Assembly (NCBI GenBank): GCA_030536315.1
Contig: JAUNQF010000001.1
Location: forward strand, 12,831-76,830
Length of the DNA: 64,000 nucleotides
Reading direction: 5' to 3'
Source of the DNA: Coriobacteriia bacterium
GTDB taxonomy: Bacteria > Actinomycetota > Coriobacteriia > Coriobacteriales > Eggerthellaceae
Below the pieces are notes generated by a model. The model had not been told where the DNA came from and made no database searches. It saw only the letters and a program-made list of their open reading frames with translations. Positions 1-9,078 of the stretch are shown here, piece by piece (position 1 is the first letter of the stretch; each line of letters starts with the position of its first letter). Position numbers and translations under genes: made by a program.

Positions 1-331
1 AAAAATCGCAATAATTTTTTCAGTCGTTCAGCGCAGAATCGTTAACGCAATCGCCAGTTATTACAATAAAGTCAGGCCTGGCGTTTGGAATTTCGGCGCT
101 TGTGATAACTTTCGTGATGAAATTTTTATGAGCGGTTCAGTCAGTGCCACCAAGCCAGTGCGTGTCGGTAAGTTGTAAAACTTGAAAATTGTTTTTGTAT
201 GGCACGTCAATTGTATAGTCGCTGATGTTGACATTTGGCTTGTTGTCCTTAGTGCACGCAAGCATTCCGCACGCGAGGCACAAGCATAAACAACCCAAAA
301 TACTAATTTTTGTTAACATTTTTTTCTTCAT
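1..331 (-). CDS. Metallophosphoesterase lipoprotein (partial)
   Basis: The gene runs off the left edge of the window, so only the N-terminal 110 or so residues are seen. It starts with MKKKMLTK, followed by a hydrophobic Leu/Cys-rich stretch with Cys residues preceded by LA, which suggests a lipoprotein signal. The mature part has LTDTHW and, further on, ITGD. These match the first two metal-binding motifs (DxH, GD) of calcineurin-like metallophosphoesterases, so an exported phosphatase or phosphodiesterase with a two-metal centre is likely; the substrate is unknown. Two in-frame TGA codons (134-136, 20-22) are read as Trp. The ATG at 331 is chosen because AAAGGAG lies just upstream; an in-frame start at 373 lacks such a site. 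The family call rests on two motifs only. Confidence 0.7.
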
Positions 332-425
332 AGCACGCTCCTTTTCCGCATATATTTTACGATAAACACTCAAAATCGCTCTTGTATATTTTTCAAATTT
401 TTGTCCTCAAAGTATTTCGGTTTTA

Positions 426-431
426 TATAAT
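426..431 (+). promoter_or_regulatory. TATAAT -10 box, leaderless start
   Basis: A perfect TATAAT ends six bases before the ATG at 438, and no Shine-Dalgarno sequence is possible in between. Transcription would start at or next to the start codon. Confidence 0.6.
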
Positions 432-437
432 ACATGT

Positions 438-1586
438 ATGGCTATTTCCAAAACAATTTTTCTTGATTCGCTGGCGAGCGCGAGCTCTTCTGATTTTGCA
501 GTCACCGACAATTTTGCAAATCCAAATTCAATTCACGAAGCCGGTCGCGATGCCTTCGCTGTTATGGAGGCCGCGCGGGAGAACTTCGCGAAGTTGATTG
601 GGGCGAAGCGTCCAAGCGAAATTATTTGGACGTCCGGCGCGACCGAAGCGAACAACATCGCAATTTTGGGGATTCCGCAAGCCATTACGCCTGATCCAAA
701 GCGTGGGCAGCGCAACAAGATTATTGTTTTTGAGATCGAGCACGAAAGCGCGCTGCTTCCGGCTAAGCATCTTGCTCACGAAGGTTATGATGTTCAAATT
801 TTGCCGACCGACAGAAATGGTTTCGCAAAGCTTATGAAGTTTGTAGAAATTTGCGATGACCGGACTGCACTTGTTATTATGCAACATGCCAACACTGAAA
901 TTGGAAGCATCCAAAACGTTTCCGAGTTTTGTGAAATTGCCCACGAAAATGGCGCGCTCTTCCATTGCGATTGCGTTGGAAGTTTTGGTCAGGTGCCAAT
1001 CAATGTTGAGAAATATGGTCTTGATTCGGCGAGTTTTTCTGGCCACAAGTTTGGTGCTCCGAAGGGAATTGGCGCCCTTTATTTGAAGGCTAACACCCCA
1101 TGTAAACCCATTATTTTTGGTGGAAGTCAAGAGCGTGAGCTTCGGCCTGGGACTCAAAGTGTTGCGCTAATTTCGGCGTTTGCGAAGGCAGCTGAAATCA
1201 CAAAGAGTAATTACGATGCTGTTGGGAAAGTTTATGATGAATTCACGAATTTGATCACCGCGGAAATTGGGAAGCTTGATGGCGTTCGGCTGAGCGTTCC
1301 TTTTATGGATAACAAAATGGGTTATTTGTGAAACATGATGAGTTTGGTTTTTGCGGAACGCGATAGCAAGAATTTAATTTTGGAATACGGCAAACGAGGC
1401 ATAATTGTTGCTGGTGGGCCGGCCTGTTCTTCGAATTCCGACGAGCCAAGTCACGTGCTGCAGGCAATTGGCGTGCCAGAAAATGAAATCAACGGCGCCA
1501 TTCGAATTTCGTTTAATCCGCAAACTACTCGCGAAGATATTGAGGCGTTCATTAATGCCACGAAGGAGATTTTAGGTGAAAATTAG
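438..1586 (+). CDS. Cysteine desulfurase (class V aminotransferase)
   Basis: A PLP enzyme of the IscS/NifS family, 382 residues, normal length for the family. It would take sulfur from cysteine for Fe-S clusters or tRNA thiolation. TSGATEANN (about residue 68) is the family motif near the N-terminus. QHANTEIGSIQ and HCDCVGSFGQ follow, and SGHKFGAPKG carries the PLP-binding Lys. The mobile active-site Cys is in ACSSNS near residue 330, and RISFNPQTT is near the end. The in-frame TGA at 1329-1331 is read as Trp (MGYLWNMM); in standard code the gene would split before its catalytic Cys. The start has no ribosome site but sits directly behind a -10 box. It overlaps the next gene by 11 bases. IscS, SufS and NifS types cannot be told apart here. 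Confidence 0.92.
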
Positions 1587-2355
1587 AGAGCTTGAAAAAT
1601 TGATGTTGGAAAAATTTCCACTTGAGAGCGCCGAAGAATGGGACACAACGGGTGTGACTTCGGGTGACGAAGACAAGGAAATCACTCGGGTTGCAGTTGC
1701 GCTTGACCCCAGCATTTCCGCAGTTAAAGAGGCAAAAAAGCGAGGTTGCAATTTGCTTGTCACGCACCATCCGGCCTACATTGGCGAGATTGCGGGCCAG
1801 CCTTTGCGCAACATAATTTTCCACGCTCCAAATTACGGCGTGGCGCTTATGAATTTTCATACCTGTTTAGATGTTAGTGACGAAGGCGCAGCAACCCTTC
1901 CAAGCTTGATTGGACTTAACGCGAAGCAGACGCTAATTCTAACTTGTGGTAAGCTCGGCTTCGGCAAGATTTGCTCGCCAGCAAATGGAAAAAGCATAAC
2001 TTTGAGTGCGCTTGCAAAAAAGTGCGAGAGCGTCTTCGGACGTAAGCCTCGCGTCTGGGGAAAGGCCAGTTCATCGCTTAAAAAAATTGTGACAACTACC
2101 GGCAGTGTTGGCCGCCTCGATGACGAGGTTAGCGTGCTTCAAGCTGCCATTGATAAAAAAGTTGACTGCATAATTTGCGGCGAAATTAAATATCATGATG
2201 CCATCGAGATGCTTGAACGTGGCATTTGCATCATTGAACTTGGGCACGATGTCAGCGAACTTCCGCTTTGCGATGTTCTTAAAAATTCAATTGTTGATTG
2301 TGGCATCGCGAAAAAAGATATTATTATGATCGACCAAAACAATTATTGAAGGTAG
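1576..2355 (+). CDS. NIF3/YbgI-family dinuclear metal protein
   Basis: A 259-residue protein of the NIF3 (GTP cyclohydrolase 1 type 2-like) family, which binds a pair of metal ions and has no firmly known reaction. Features seen are EEWDTTG, then VTHHP with metal-ligand His residues, FHTCLD, and near the C-terminus CGEIKYHD with ELGHD, all family signatures. The start is GTG at 1576 with AAGGAG at 1563-1568, inside the end of the cysteine desulfurase gene, so translation is coupled. The last sense codons are TGA AGG, giving Trp-Arg before TAG; in standard code the protein would end two residues earlier, so this TGA is not strong evidence by itself. Confidence 0.88.
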
Positions 2356-2360
2356 GGAAA

Positions 2361-3692
2361 ATGTTTATGAAAAAAATCAAGTACATTAGTGGAGGCATTT
2401 TTATCGCAATTTGTATTTGCGTTTTGTGTGTCCTGACCTCGTGTGTTAGCAGTCAAGCTCCAAAAGTTTCAGCTGATGCGCAAGGCTTGCATCATCATGA
2501 TGGCTACACTCTTGAGCAAATGACGGTTGTGTCGCGCCATCAAATTCGGTCGGCGCTTTCGGAGCATGGGTCAGACCTTGCAAAGATCAACGCGCACGAA
2601 TGGCTGCCCTGGTCTTCGAGCCCAAGCTATTTAACTGACCTTGGTTGTGTGCAAGAAACTTTGATGGGCATGTATTTCCGCAGTTTTTTGGAATACGAAA
2701 AATTTATCCCGGAAAATTGGTTTCCTGCTGAAGACGAGACCTACTTTTATTGCAATTCGCAACAGCGCACTATCGTGTCGACTCAGTCATTTTCGAGCGC
2801 GTTTTTGCCCGTAGCTAACCCTCGCATTATTTATAAGTGTGATTTTGATACCGATGACCCGGTCTTTTGGCGAGACATTACCAAAAATAGCGAAGCTTGG
2901 CGCAACCAGGTTATGAAGGAGATTGAAGAGCAAGGTGGCGAAGCTGGCCTCAACGGCATTCTTGAGCAAAATGAGCAAAACTTCAAAACGCTTGAGAAGG
3001 TTTTGGATTTCAAAAATTCTGAATATGCGAAGGAGCATGGCATTTCGTCGCTACCTTTGGATGACATGAAAATAACTTTCAATTATGGCGAAGGTCCTTC
3101 GATGAAGGGAAGTTTGAAGTTGGGTAACTCGGCTTCGGATGCGCTGAAATTGCAATATTATGAATACCCGGATGGGCATGATGCTTCGTTTGGCGTTCCA
3201 CTTTCTTGGGATGAGTGGACGCAAATTGGTGCGCTTGGCGATGCCTATCAAAAGACGCTTTTTGGGTCGCACACTGCCGCTATCGACAAGGCTAATCCAA
3301 TGCTTCAAGAAATTCAGGCGGATATGAAAAATCCGAAGCGAAAGTTTACCTTCCTTGGCGGGCATGATGACAACATTATGTCGCTAATTGCGGCGCTTCG
3401 AATTAAGGATTCTAAATTGGAAAGCTCGCTGAATTCGCGTTCGCCGGTTGGGTCGAACTTCATAATTTCGAAGTTTAAAGATGCATCTGGTCAGGAATTT
3501 TGCACAATCAGTTTGCTGTATTGCACGGCTTCGCAGCTTCGGAGCTTAGATGTTTTGGATTTGGAAAACCCTCTAATTGAAAAGCAGTTGGAGTTTGAGG
3601 GCCTGGAGAAAAATGCGGATGGCATGTATAAGTTGGCGGATGTGGAGAAGCGCATCGCTGATACAATTAATGAGTATAATTTGTGGCAGTAG
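2361..3692 (+). CDS. Histidine acid phosphatase-like lipoprotein
   Basis: A secreted lipoprotein of 443 residues. The signal is MKKIKYIS plus a hydrophobic stretch and an LTSC lipobox (Cys 28). The mature protein has SRHQIRSAL near residue 58, corresponding to the RHGxRxP phosphate-binding motif of branch-2 histidine acid phosphatases, and GGHDDNI near residue 333, corresponding to the catalytic HD pair. This suggests hydrolysis of phosphate esters (sugar phosphates, phytate or similar) outside the cell. The Gly after RH is replaced by Gln, which is unusual. There is no internal TGA; all Trp codons are TGG. The start at 2361 is preceded by GAAGGTAGGG; an ATG at 2367 is the alternative. It follows the NIF3 gene by five bases, so it is probably in the same operon. 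Confidence 0.8.
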   Translation: MFMKKIKYISGGIFIAICICVLCVLTSCVSSQAPKVSADAQGLHHHDGYTLEQMTVVSRHQIRSALSEHGSDLAKINAHEWLPWSSSPSYLTDLGCVQETLMGMYFRSFLEYEKFIPENWFPAEDETYFYCNSQQRTIVSTQSFSSAFLPVANPRIIYKCDFDTDDPVFWRDITKNSEAWRNQVMKEIEEQGGEAGLNGILEQNEQNFKTLEKVLDFKNSEYAKEHGISSLPLDDMKITFNYGEGPSMKGSLKLGNSASDALKLQYYEYPDGHDASFGVPLSWDEWTQIGALGDAYQKTLFGSHTAAIDKANPMLQEIQADMKNPKRKFTFLGGHDDNIMSLIAALRIKDSKLESSLNSRSPVGSNFIISKFKDASGQEFCTISLLYCTASQLRSLDVLDLENPLIEKQLEFEGLEKNADGMYKLADVEKRIADTINEYNLWQ

Positions 3693-3704
3693 TTAGGGGT
3701 TATT

Positions 3705-4418
3705 TTGGCAGGTAAAGTTGAAGATATTGAGAAGTTGCTTCGGTTGCAGGAGGTGGACAACACCATCGAAGACGGCGCCGAGGCGTTTAATAATTCGCCG
3801 ATTGCGACCGAGATTGGCAAGGTGCGTTTGAAGAAGTCCGAAATCAAGACGAAGCGTGACCAGGTTGATAAAGTTTTTGTGAAGGCGCGTGACGAAGTTG
3901 AGGCCGTAAGTGCGAAGGATTCGGAGCTGGCGGCTGCGCAGGATAAGGCGCAAAAAGAGATCGAGGCAACGCAGGGCGACTACCGTAAGGTTGAGGATTT
4001 TACTCGCAAATTAAATGAGCTTACCGAAGAGCGCAAAAAGGTTGACACTAAGCTTGAGGAACTTGAGGCCAACTTCAACAAGATCAAGGAATTGAAGGCG
4101 AAGATTGATGGCAATATTGAAAAGCTTAGCATGCAAGAGGATGATTTAAACAAGCAACTTGAGGCTTCGAATGTTTCTCTCAAGCTTGAAATGGATAAGG
4201 CGACTAAAGAAAAAGCCGAGCTTGAGGCAGTGATTTCGCCGGACGCTTTGGAGGCTTATAAGAAGGCTCGCGGGATTGTTGGTCAAACTGTTATCGCGAA
4301 AAACGAAGAGAACACTTGTTCGGTTTGTAGGACGAATTTCACCGGCGCCAACCTTTCCAAGATCGAAAGCGAAGCCCCAATTTCCACCTGCCCTCACTGC
4401 CTTAGAATTCTTGTTTAA
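3705..4418 (+). CDS. Coiled-coil zinc-ribbon protein (CdsZ/DUF164 type)
   Basis: A 237-residue protein made of a long, highly charged coiled coil (about residues 5-185) and a C-terminal zinc ribbon with CSVC and CPHC pairs. This is the layout of the C4-type zinc-ribbon family common in Actinobacteria and others, thought to bind nucleic acid or assist RNA metabolism; no enzyme activity is expected. The start is TTG at 3705 with TTAGGGG upstream. It lies 12 bases after the phosphatase gene, and its TAA overlaps the ATG of the next gene (TAATG), so the two are translationally coupled. Confidence 0.82.
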   Translation: MAGKVEDIEKLLRLQEVDNTIEDGAEAFNNSPIATEIGKVRLKKSEIKTKRDQVDKVFVKARDEVEAVSAKDSELAAAQDKAQKEIEATQGDYRKVEDFTRKLNELTEERKKVDTKLEELEANFNKIKELKAKIDGNIEKLSMQEDDLNKQLEASNVSLKLEMDKATKEKAELEAVISPDALEAYKKARGIVGQTVIAKNEENTCSVCRTNFTGANLSKIESEAPISTCPHCLRILV

Positions 4419-4951
4419 TGAATAATTTAGAAAAAATAGTTAAAAATTGTTCGAAGTGTCCGTTGAAGGATGGAAGGACAAATGTCGTCTTTGGGTCGGG
4501 GAATGTTAACGCTGATGTCATGATCATCGGTGAAGCTCCTGGAAAAAACGAAGATGAGCAGGGCCTTCCCTTCGTAGGTAAAGCGGGCCAATATCTAGAC
4601 GAATTGCTTGCTATCGCAAATCTAAAGCGAGAAGATGTCTACATCGCAAACGTTTTGAAGTGCAGGCCTCCTTCTAATCGCAACCCTCGGGCCGAAGAAA
4701 TCCAAGCGTGCGCTCCTTACTTGCGCGAACAAACCGCAAAGGTAAATCCAAAAGTTATTGTCACGCTGGGCAACTTCGCCACTCGATTCATTCTTAAAAA
4801 CGAAGAGGGCATAACTTCGCTTCATGGCAAACCTGTACAAGCAGGCAAATTCACTGTGTATCCGGTCTTCCACCCAGCCTCAACAATGTATGACCCCAAG
4901 AAAAAAACTGCCCTCGAAAAAGACTTCGCAAATCTGAAAAGCCTGCTATAA
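4418..4951 (+). CDS. Type-4 uracil-DNA glycosylase
   Basis: Removes uracil from DNA in base excision repair; 177 residues, short but complete for family 4. CSKCPL near the N-terminus plus Cys residues in LKCRPP and ACAPYL supply the ligands of the [4Fe-4S] cluster. [12 protein letters not shown] is the catalytic loop, LPFVGKAG follows, and FHPAS near the end is the second active-site motif. No TGA occurs inside. It overlaps the zinc-ribbon gene by one base. The -10 box of the next gene lies over its last codon and stop. Confidence 0.93.
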   Translation: MNNLEKIVKNCSKCPLKDGRTNVVFGSGNVNADVMIIGEAPGKNEDEQGLPFVGKAGQYLDELLAIANLKREDVYIANVLKCRPPSNRNPRAEEIQACAPYLREQTAKVNPKVIVTLGNFATRFILKNEEGITSLHGKPVQAGKFTVYPVFHPASTMYDPKKKTALEKDFANLKSLL

Positions 4952-4952
4952 T
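4947..4952 (+). promoter_or_regulatory. TATAAT -10 box, leaderless start
   Basis: TATAAT overlaps the stop of the glycosylase gene and lies eight bases before the ATG at 4961, with no Shine-Dalgarno sequence between. It suggests a leaderless transcript inside the operon. Confidence 0.5.
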
Positions 4953-4960
4953 AAACGCCT

Positions 4961-5854
4961 ATGAGTTACGATTCTGCATTTGGACAAATGATGCATCACG
5001 TTTTCGACGGCTTCGACATGTCGATTTTCGCCGCCTTTGGATTTATCCAAAATGACATTTTTACCTGGCTGGCACATGCCTTCACCGCATTTGGCCAGCC
5101 AGAGTTTTGCATAATGCTGTTTATAATGGGGCTGGTCATGTGCGCATTCAAGCGCACGCGCAAAATCGGCCTCTTGATAATATGCACAATCGGACTCTTT
5201 TTCATCACGAACAATTTGATTTTGAAAAACCTGTTTTTCAGGCTTCGTCCATATAATGCGCTTCAAGGAAACGCCGAATATTTCCAGTGATACCTTAATG
5301 TTGGTGCAATCGCCGAAACAGAAACATGCTTCCCATCAGGGCATTCGTGCTTTGCATTTTCAATGGCCACGGCGCTGTTCCTCTGGATTCGAAACGACCT
5401 CAAAAAATCCGAAGGCTGGATGCTGTTCATCCCGGCGCTTTTCGTCGCGTGTTCGCGCATCTACCTAATGGTTCATTATCCGACCGACGTCATCGCCGGC
5501 ATCCTCGAAGGCATCCTCCTCGGCACCATTGTTTGATACGCGCTCAAGCTGATCTTTTTCACAGGTGAGAAGTTCGCGCCCAGCTTCACGGAAAAGTGCA
5601 CCGAAGCTGACCTGGAGCCTCGCCTCGAAAAAAAGCTCAATCGCAAGCCGGACACTAACAAGGTCATCGCGATAATTGTGCTGCTTGTCATTTGTTTTTG
5701 GGCCGCGAGTTTTTCGAAGCTCATTGTTGACATGAATGCGGCCGAGCACTGCTCGCACCAGGGCCCTGACTATATTTGTATGAACGAGGCCGACAATCCC
5801 GTTTACGACGAAGCGACCGGCCAGTGAAAATATTATTGTGACCTGCATAATTAA
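4961..5854 (+). CDS. PAP2-family membrane phosphatase
   Basis: An integral membrane phosphatase of 297 residues. All three PAP2 motifs are present: KNLFFRLRP (KX6RP), FPSGHS (PSGH) and SRIYLMVHYPTD (SRX5HX3D). It probably dephosphorylates undecaprenyl pyrophosphate or a phospholipid at the outer face. Several transmembrane helices surround the motifs. A Lys/Glu-rich stretch and one more helix follow, then an extracytoplasmic tail with several Cys. Three in-frame TGA codons (5288, 5534, 5825) are read as Trp; stopping at the first would remove PSGH and the catalytic His. It ends directly at the ATG of murI. Confidence 0.88.
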
Positions 5855-6655
5855 ATGCCTAACACGACCGACATAAAAAATGCCCCAATCGGAGTCATCG
5901 ATTCTGGCATCGGTGGCATCACCGTTTTGCGCGAACTTCTGCGCACCTGTCCGACCGAGAACTTCGTCTATATTGGCGACGATGCGAATTCGCCCTACGG
6001 CACTCGGACCGCCGAAGACATCCAGCAACTCAGCCTCGCGCTTATCAAGCACCCTAAGCTTGTGAGCATAAAAGCGCTGGTAGTTGCATGTAATACAATT
6101 ACGGCAGCCGCGCTTGATGATATCGCTCAAAATTACGAAGGTCCCGTCTTCGGTGTGATTGAGCCTGGAATTGAAGAGGTCCTCGCTACCACAAAAAACA
6201 ATCACGTGGGCATCCTTGCAACAACCGCGACTGTTGAATCTAGCGTTTTTGACCGTGCGCTTAAGAGCGCCAACCCGGACATCGAGGTCACTTCGGTCGG
6301 TGCTCCCAAGCTTCACGAATTTGCCGAAAACAACCTTGATCTTGTCCTCGGCGCGCCAACTCAAGAAATTAAGGAGTGTGTTGTTGAACACATTGCGCCT
6401 TTCATCGACGCAGGTTGCGACACTATTTTGCTCGCATGCACGCACTTTCCGCCTTACGAGGCCCTCATTCGAGACATCGTTGGACCGGACGTAAACATCA
6501 TCGCACCAAGCGTCAACACCGCCAAAGCTCTCCGCGACACGCTTGAAGAAAAGGACCTCGCAAACCAAACCACCGCAAAACCTAATTACGAAATCATCTC
6601 AACCGCGGGCAACGATGAAAAATTCAAAAAGTTTTCGGAGCTATTACTAAAATAA
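5855..6655 (+). CDS. murI: Glutamate racemase
   Basis: Makes D-glutamate for peptidoglycan, which implies that this UGA-recoding organism has a cell wall. The 266 residues match the family. GVIDSGIGGITVLREL is the N-terminal signature, VACNT carries the first catalytic Cys and LACTHFP the second, and PYGTR is also conserved. No TGA is used. The gene starts immediately after the PAP2 stop and overlaps the next gene (TAATG at 6653-6657). Confidence 0.96.
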   Translation: MPNTTDIKNAPIGVIDSGIGGITVLRELLRTCPTENFVYIGDDANSPYGTRTAEDIQQLSLALIKHPKLVSIKALVVACNTITAAALDDIAQNYEGPVFGVIEPGIEEVLATTKNNHVGILATTATVESSVFDRALKSANPDIEVTSVGAPKLHEFAENNLDLVLGAPTQEIKECVVEHIAPFIDAGCDTILLACTHFPPYEALIRDIVGPDVNIIAPSVNTAKALRDTLEEKDLANQTTAKPNYEIISTAGNDEKFKKFSELLLK

Positions 6656-7254
6656 TGAAAGTTTTATTGGCAACAAATAATCAAAACAAAGCGCGCGAAA
6701 TTCGCAATATCGTCGCAGGTAAAGACATCGAAATCTTCACACTTTCGGACCTCAACCTTGCCTCCGACCCCGAAGAAACCGGCCAGACCTTCGCTGAAAA
6801 CGCAACCATCAAGGCCGAAGCCGCCCTCGCCGAAATGAAGGAGAAGGGCTTCGCGGGTTACGCGGTCGCGGCCGATGATAGTGGCCTTTGCGTCGATGCC
6901 CTCGAAGGCGGCCCGGGCGTTTACTCTGCTCGCTACGCTGAAGTCAACGGCAAGCCCTGCACATACAAAGACAACAACAAAAAGCTTCTCAAGGCTCTCA
7001 AAAAAATTCCAATGCCGGAACGCACCGCCCACTTCGAAACCGTGGCGGTCCTCATCAACGAAGACGGCACTCGCACCGAAGCGGTCGGCCAGCTCTTCGG
7101 CACAATTGGCAAGCACGAACGCGGCCACAACGGCTTCGGCTATGATCCAATCTTCATCCCTGAAGGTACCGCAATAACCCTGGCTGAACTCAGCGCCGAA
7201 GAAAAAGACGAAATCTCACACCGCGGCCAAGCCTTCCGCAAACTCTTCGCTTAA
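6655..7254 (+). CDS. rdgB: Non-canonical purine NTP pyrophosphatase
   Basis: A RdgB/HAM1-family enzyme that hydrolyses ITP, dITP and XTP to monophosphates, keeping deaminated purines out of nucleic acids. The 199 residues match the family length. ATNNQNKAREI is the N-terminal phosphate-binding motif, ADDSGLCVDAL is the central motif with catalytic Asp, and HNGFGYDPIF and SHRGQAF form the substrate pocket. It is coupled to murI by a one-base overlap and is the last gene of the same-strand run beginning at 438. Confidence 0.96.
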   Translation: MKVLLATNNQNKAREIRNIVAGKDIEIFTLSDLNLASDPEETGQTFAENATIKAEAALAEMKEKGFAGYAVAADDSGLCVDALEGGPGVYSARYAEVNGKPCTYKDNNKKLLKALKKIPMPERTAHFETVAVLINEDGTRTEAVGQLFGTIGKHERGHNGFGYDPIFIPEGTAITLAELSAEEKDEISHRGQAFRKLFA

Positions 7255-7284
7255 TTCTCATCCCTCAATGTAAAAATAAGCACC

Positions 7285-7431
7285 AAAAATGTTAAAAATT
7301 TGTTCAATCGCTTACTTTATATCAAAAATTTAAGAATTTTAAGTTGCAAAAAAAATTTATCTGGTGTTTTGTAAAAGTAATTTGAAATTATAGGATAATA
7401 GTAAGCGATTGAACGCAATTTCAACATTTTT
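7285..7431. repeat. Inverted-repeat element (MITE-like)
   Basis: Arms at 7285-7315 and 7401-7431 are nearly perfect inverted repeats. Their core GTTCAATCGCTTAC is perfect and matches the arms of a second element near 14150. The interior is about 85 bases of A+T-rich sequence without a gene. It could be a miniature mobile element or a regulatory structure; no target-site duplication was established. Confidence 0.5.
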
Positions 7432-7493
7432 GACATTTGATTTTGCATTTGCAGGGCAATAATTCCGCCTTTTTGTGATAAGATACTGCGCAC

Positions 7494-7569
7494 GCGCCCG
7501 TGGCTCAATGGATAGAGCAACAGACTTCTAATCTGTAGGTTGCAGGTTCGACTCCTGCCGGGCGCGCCA
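7494..7569 (+). tRNA. tRNA-Arg(UCU)
   Basis: Complete cloverleaf: acceptor GCGCCCG/CGGGCGC, anticodon loop CTTCTAA (anticodon TCT), T arm GCAGGTTCGACTCCTGC, and an encoded CCA at 7567-7569. A terminator hairpin follows. Confidence 0.97.
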
Positions 7570-7577
7570 TCTAAAAC

Positions 7578-7602
7578 AAATTTGCCTACGGCAAATTTTT
7601 TT
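7578..7602 (+). terminator. Rho-independent terminator after tRNA-Arg
   Basis: Stem AAATTTGCC / GGCAAATTT with loop TAC, running into a T tract at 7596-7602. Confidence 0.75.
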
Positions 7603-7613
7603 ATTTTCGCTCC

Positions 7614-7712
7614 GAAATAATTCTATCTATTATCTTTACCCTTGTTTTTTGACTCGCGTACAAAGTACGCGTCGTCAAAAAGGCGGGCAAATCTAATAGA
7701 TATAATTATTTC
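7614..7712. repeat. 99-bp near-perfect palindrome
   Basis: The two halves are inverted copies with a few mismatches, centred on CGCGTAC AAA GTACGCG. The outer arms are GAAATAATT and AATTATTTC. There is no gene inside. It lies between tRNA-Arg and lgt. It may be a mobile-element remnant or strong bidirectional terminator; it differs from the GTTCAATCGCTTA elements. Confidence 0.55.
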
Positions 7713-7770
7713 TCGCTGTCTTTACCAACTCTTATTTATAAAAAAATATATGTTCATAATTTAAAATAAC

Positions 7771-7776
7771 TATAAT
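7771..7776 (+). promoter_or_regulatory. TATAAT -10 box, leaderless start of lgt
   Basis: A perfect TATAAT ends seven bases before the lgt ATG at 7784, with no Shine-Dalgarno sequence between. Confidence 0.6.
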
Positions 7777-7783
7777 ATAAAGT

Positions 7784-8575
7784 ATGAATGAATTATTTCA
7801 TAGTATAGATCCAGTTGCTTTCCAAATTGGGAGCTTCACTGTTAGGTGATACGGCATAGCCTACATCTTGGGTTTTGCCTGTGCCAGCATTGTTTTGGTG
7901 CTCGTTGCCAAGCGATGGAAGATTCACGTTGAAGCTGACAAAGTACTTGCCTGCATTTTGTGTGGAATTGCTGGCATCATAATTGGTGCGAGGCTGGGCT
8001 ACGTGCTTTTCTACGGCAACGGATATTATTGAGCTAACCCGCTGAAAATTCTTGCGATCTACGAAGGAGGCATGAGCTTCCACGGAGGTTTTATCGGCGG
8101 CCTCATTGGCGGATTTTTCGGCGCGAAAATTATGGGCATTAAGTATTTGCGTTTGCTGGACCTCGCGTTTATTGGTGTGCCGATCGGCCTTTTCTTCGGT
8201 CGTTGCGCGAACTTCATTAACGGCGAGCTTTGGGGCGCGGCGTGCGATTTGCCTTGGGCGGTAAACTTCGGAGGCCTCGCGGGAAATATTCCAAGGCATC
8301 CATCCCAGCTCTACGAAGCAATCCTCGAAGGTCTGGTCCTCCTTGCAATTATGCTTATCTTGGCTCGTAAACTTCCACCTTACAAAGAAGGAACTTACTT
8401 TGCGGTCTTTTGCATCTGCTACGCAGTTTTTCGCTTCGCGGTTGAATTCGTCCGTGAACCCGACGCCCAGCTGGGCTATCTCGCCTTCGACTGACTCACC
8501 ATGGGCCAACTCCTTTCTATTCCTCTTTTCCTTTTAGGAATTGCCCTTCTTGTATGAAATTATCGTTGTCGATAA
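7784..8575 (+). CDS. lgt: Prolipoprotein diacylglyceryl transferase
   Basis: Transfers diacylglycerol from phosphatidylglycerol to the lipobox Cys of prolipoproteins; it fits the lipoprotein genes nearby. The 263 residues and about seven membrane helices match the family. RWYGI (about residue 23), SFHGGFIGG with the essential His, GRCANFINGELWG (the Lgt signature) and RHPSQLYEA are all present. Four TGA codons (7847, 8030, 8492, 8555) are read as Trp. The first falls on the nearly invariant Trp of RWYG, which is direct evidence for UGA as Trp rather than Gly. In standard code neither the N- nor the C-terminal part would be made. Confidence 0.95.
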
Positions 8576-8681
8576 AGTAGAAAATTCATTAATATTTGGT
8601 GAAGATTTGAGTTGTCGGCTCATGTGGGAAGGTTTCCGTGGGTTTTGCCCGCGCGCAGTTCCGCAGTACAAATTATGTTTG

Positions 8682-8702
8682 AAAATTAGCTTTGCTAATT
8701 TT
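8682..8702. terminator. A+T-rich perfect hairpin downstream of lgt
   Basis: AAAATTAGC TTT GCTAATTTT forms a perfect hairpin of nine base pairs. The U-rich arm at its 3' side could end transcription from lgt, and by symmetry transcription from the minus-strand tRNA genes. Confidence 0.45.
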
Positions 8703-8706
8703 CACT

Positions 8707-8797
8707 TATAATGATGCGAGGACAGTTTGAGCACGGGCGATGCCCCGGAAACCAAATGCCGATGTATTGCAGAGGAAAATTCGCTTCGCGAATTTTC
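8707..8797 (+). ncRNA. Possible small RNA
   Basis: A TATAAT at 8707-8712 is followed by about 60 G+C-richer bases that can fold (GGGC GAT GCCC, and an outer TTTG/CAAA pairing), ending at a perfect hairpin (8776-8796) with U-rich arm. No open frame of note is present. It does not match SRP RNA, 6S, tmRNA or RNase P motifs that I know. This is a weak call, and the hairpin may simply serve the tRNA genes on the other strand. Confidence 0.2.
8776..8796 (-). terminator. Terminator-like hairpin after tRNA-Gly
   Basis: Perfect stem AAAATTCGC / GCGAATTTT directly behind the CCA end of the minus-strand tRNA-Gly. Confidence 0.6.
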
Positions 8798-8871
8798 TGG
8801 AGCGGGCGACGGGAATCGAACCCGCGTCACGAGCTTGGAAGGCTCGGGTTCTACCATTGAACCACGCCCGC
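8798..8871 (-). tRNA. tRNA-Gly(UCC)
   Basis: Reverse-strand cloverleaf with acceptor GCGGGCG pairing to its 3' partner, anticodon loop CTTCCAA (anticodon TCC), T arm GCGGGTTCGATTCCCGT and encoded CCA. It is a Gly tRNA with a normal anticodon; no Gly tRNA that reads UGA is seen. Confidence 0.96.
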
Positions 8872-8877
8872 ATTGGG

Positions 8878-8954
8878 TGGTCGGGACGACAGGATTCGAA
8901 CCTGCGACATCCTGGTCCCAAACCAGGCGCTCTACCAAACTGAGCCACGTCCCG
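8878..8954 (-). tRNA. tRNA-Pro(UGG)
   Basis: Reverse-strand cloverleaf with acceptor CGGGACG, anticodon stem-loop CTGGTTTGGGACCAG (anticodon TGG), T arm GCAGGTTCGAATCCTGT and encoded CCA. It lies just upstream of tRNA-Gly, so the two are probably transcribed together. Confidence 0.96.
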
Positions 8955-9078
8955 ACGTAAGCGCGTATTATACACCAAAAAATAAAAAATGCATCTAATT
9001 TATCATCTCGGCAAAATTGCTGGAAAGTTTGATAAAATAGCACTCATCTATGTGAAAAAATTGTGTCAAGGATAAAAA

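Noticed and set aside
528-1157. Long minus-strand ORF opposite the cysteine desulfurase gene
   Set aside because: It is a shadow of a strongly supported gene, with no recognisable protein features.
5465-6568. 367-codon minus-strand ORF
   Set aside because: It lies opposite PAP2 and murI, whose motifs are complete; an antisense shadow.
8576-8800. SRP (4.5S) RNA or RNase P RNA
   Set aside because: The diagnostic GGAAGGAAGC-type loop and RNase P core motifs are absent.
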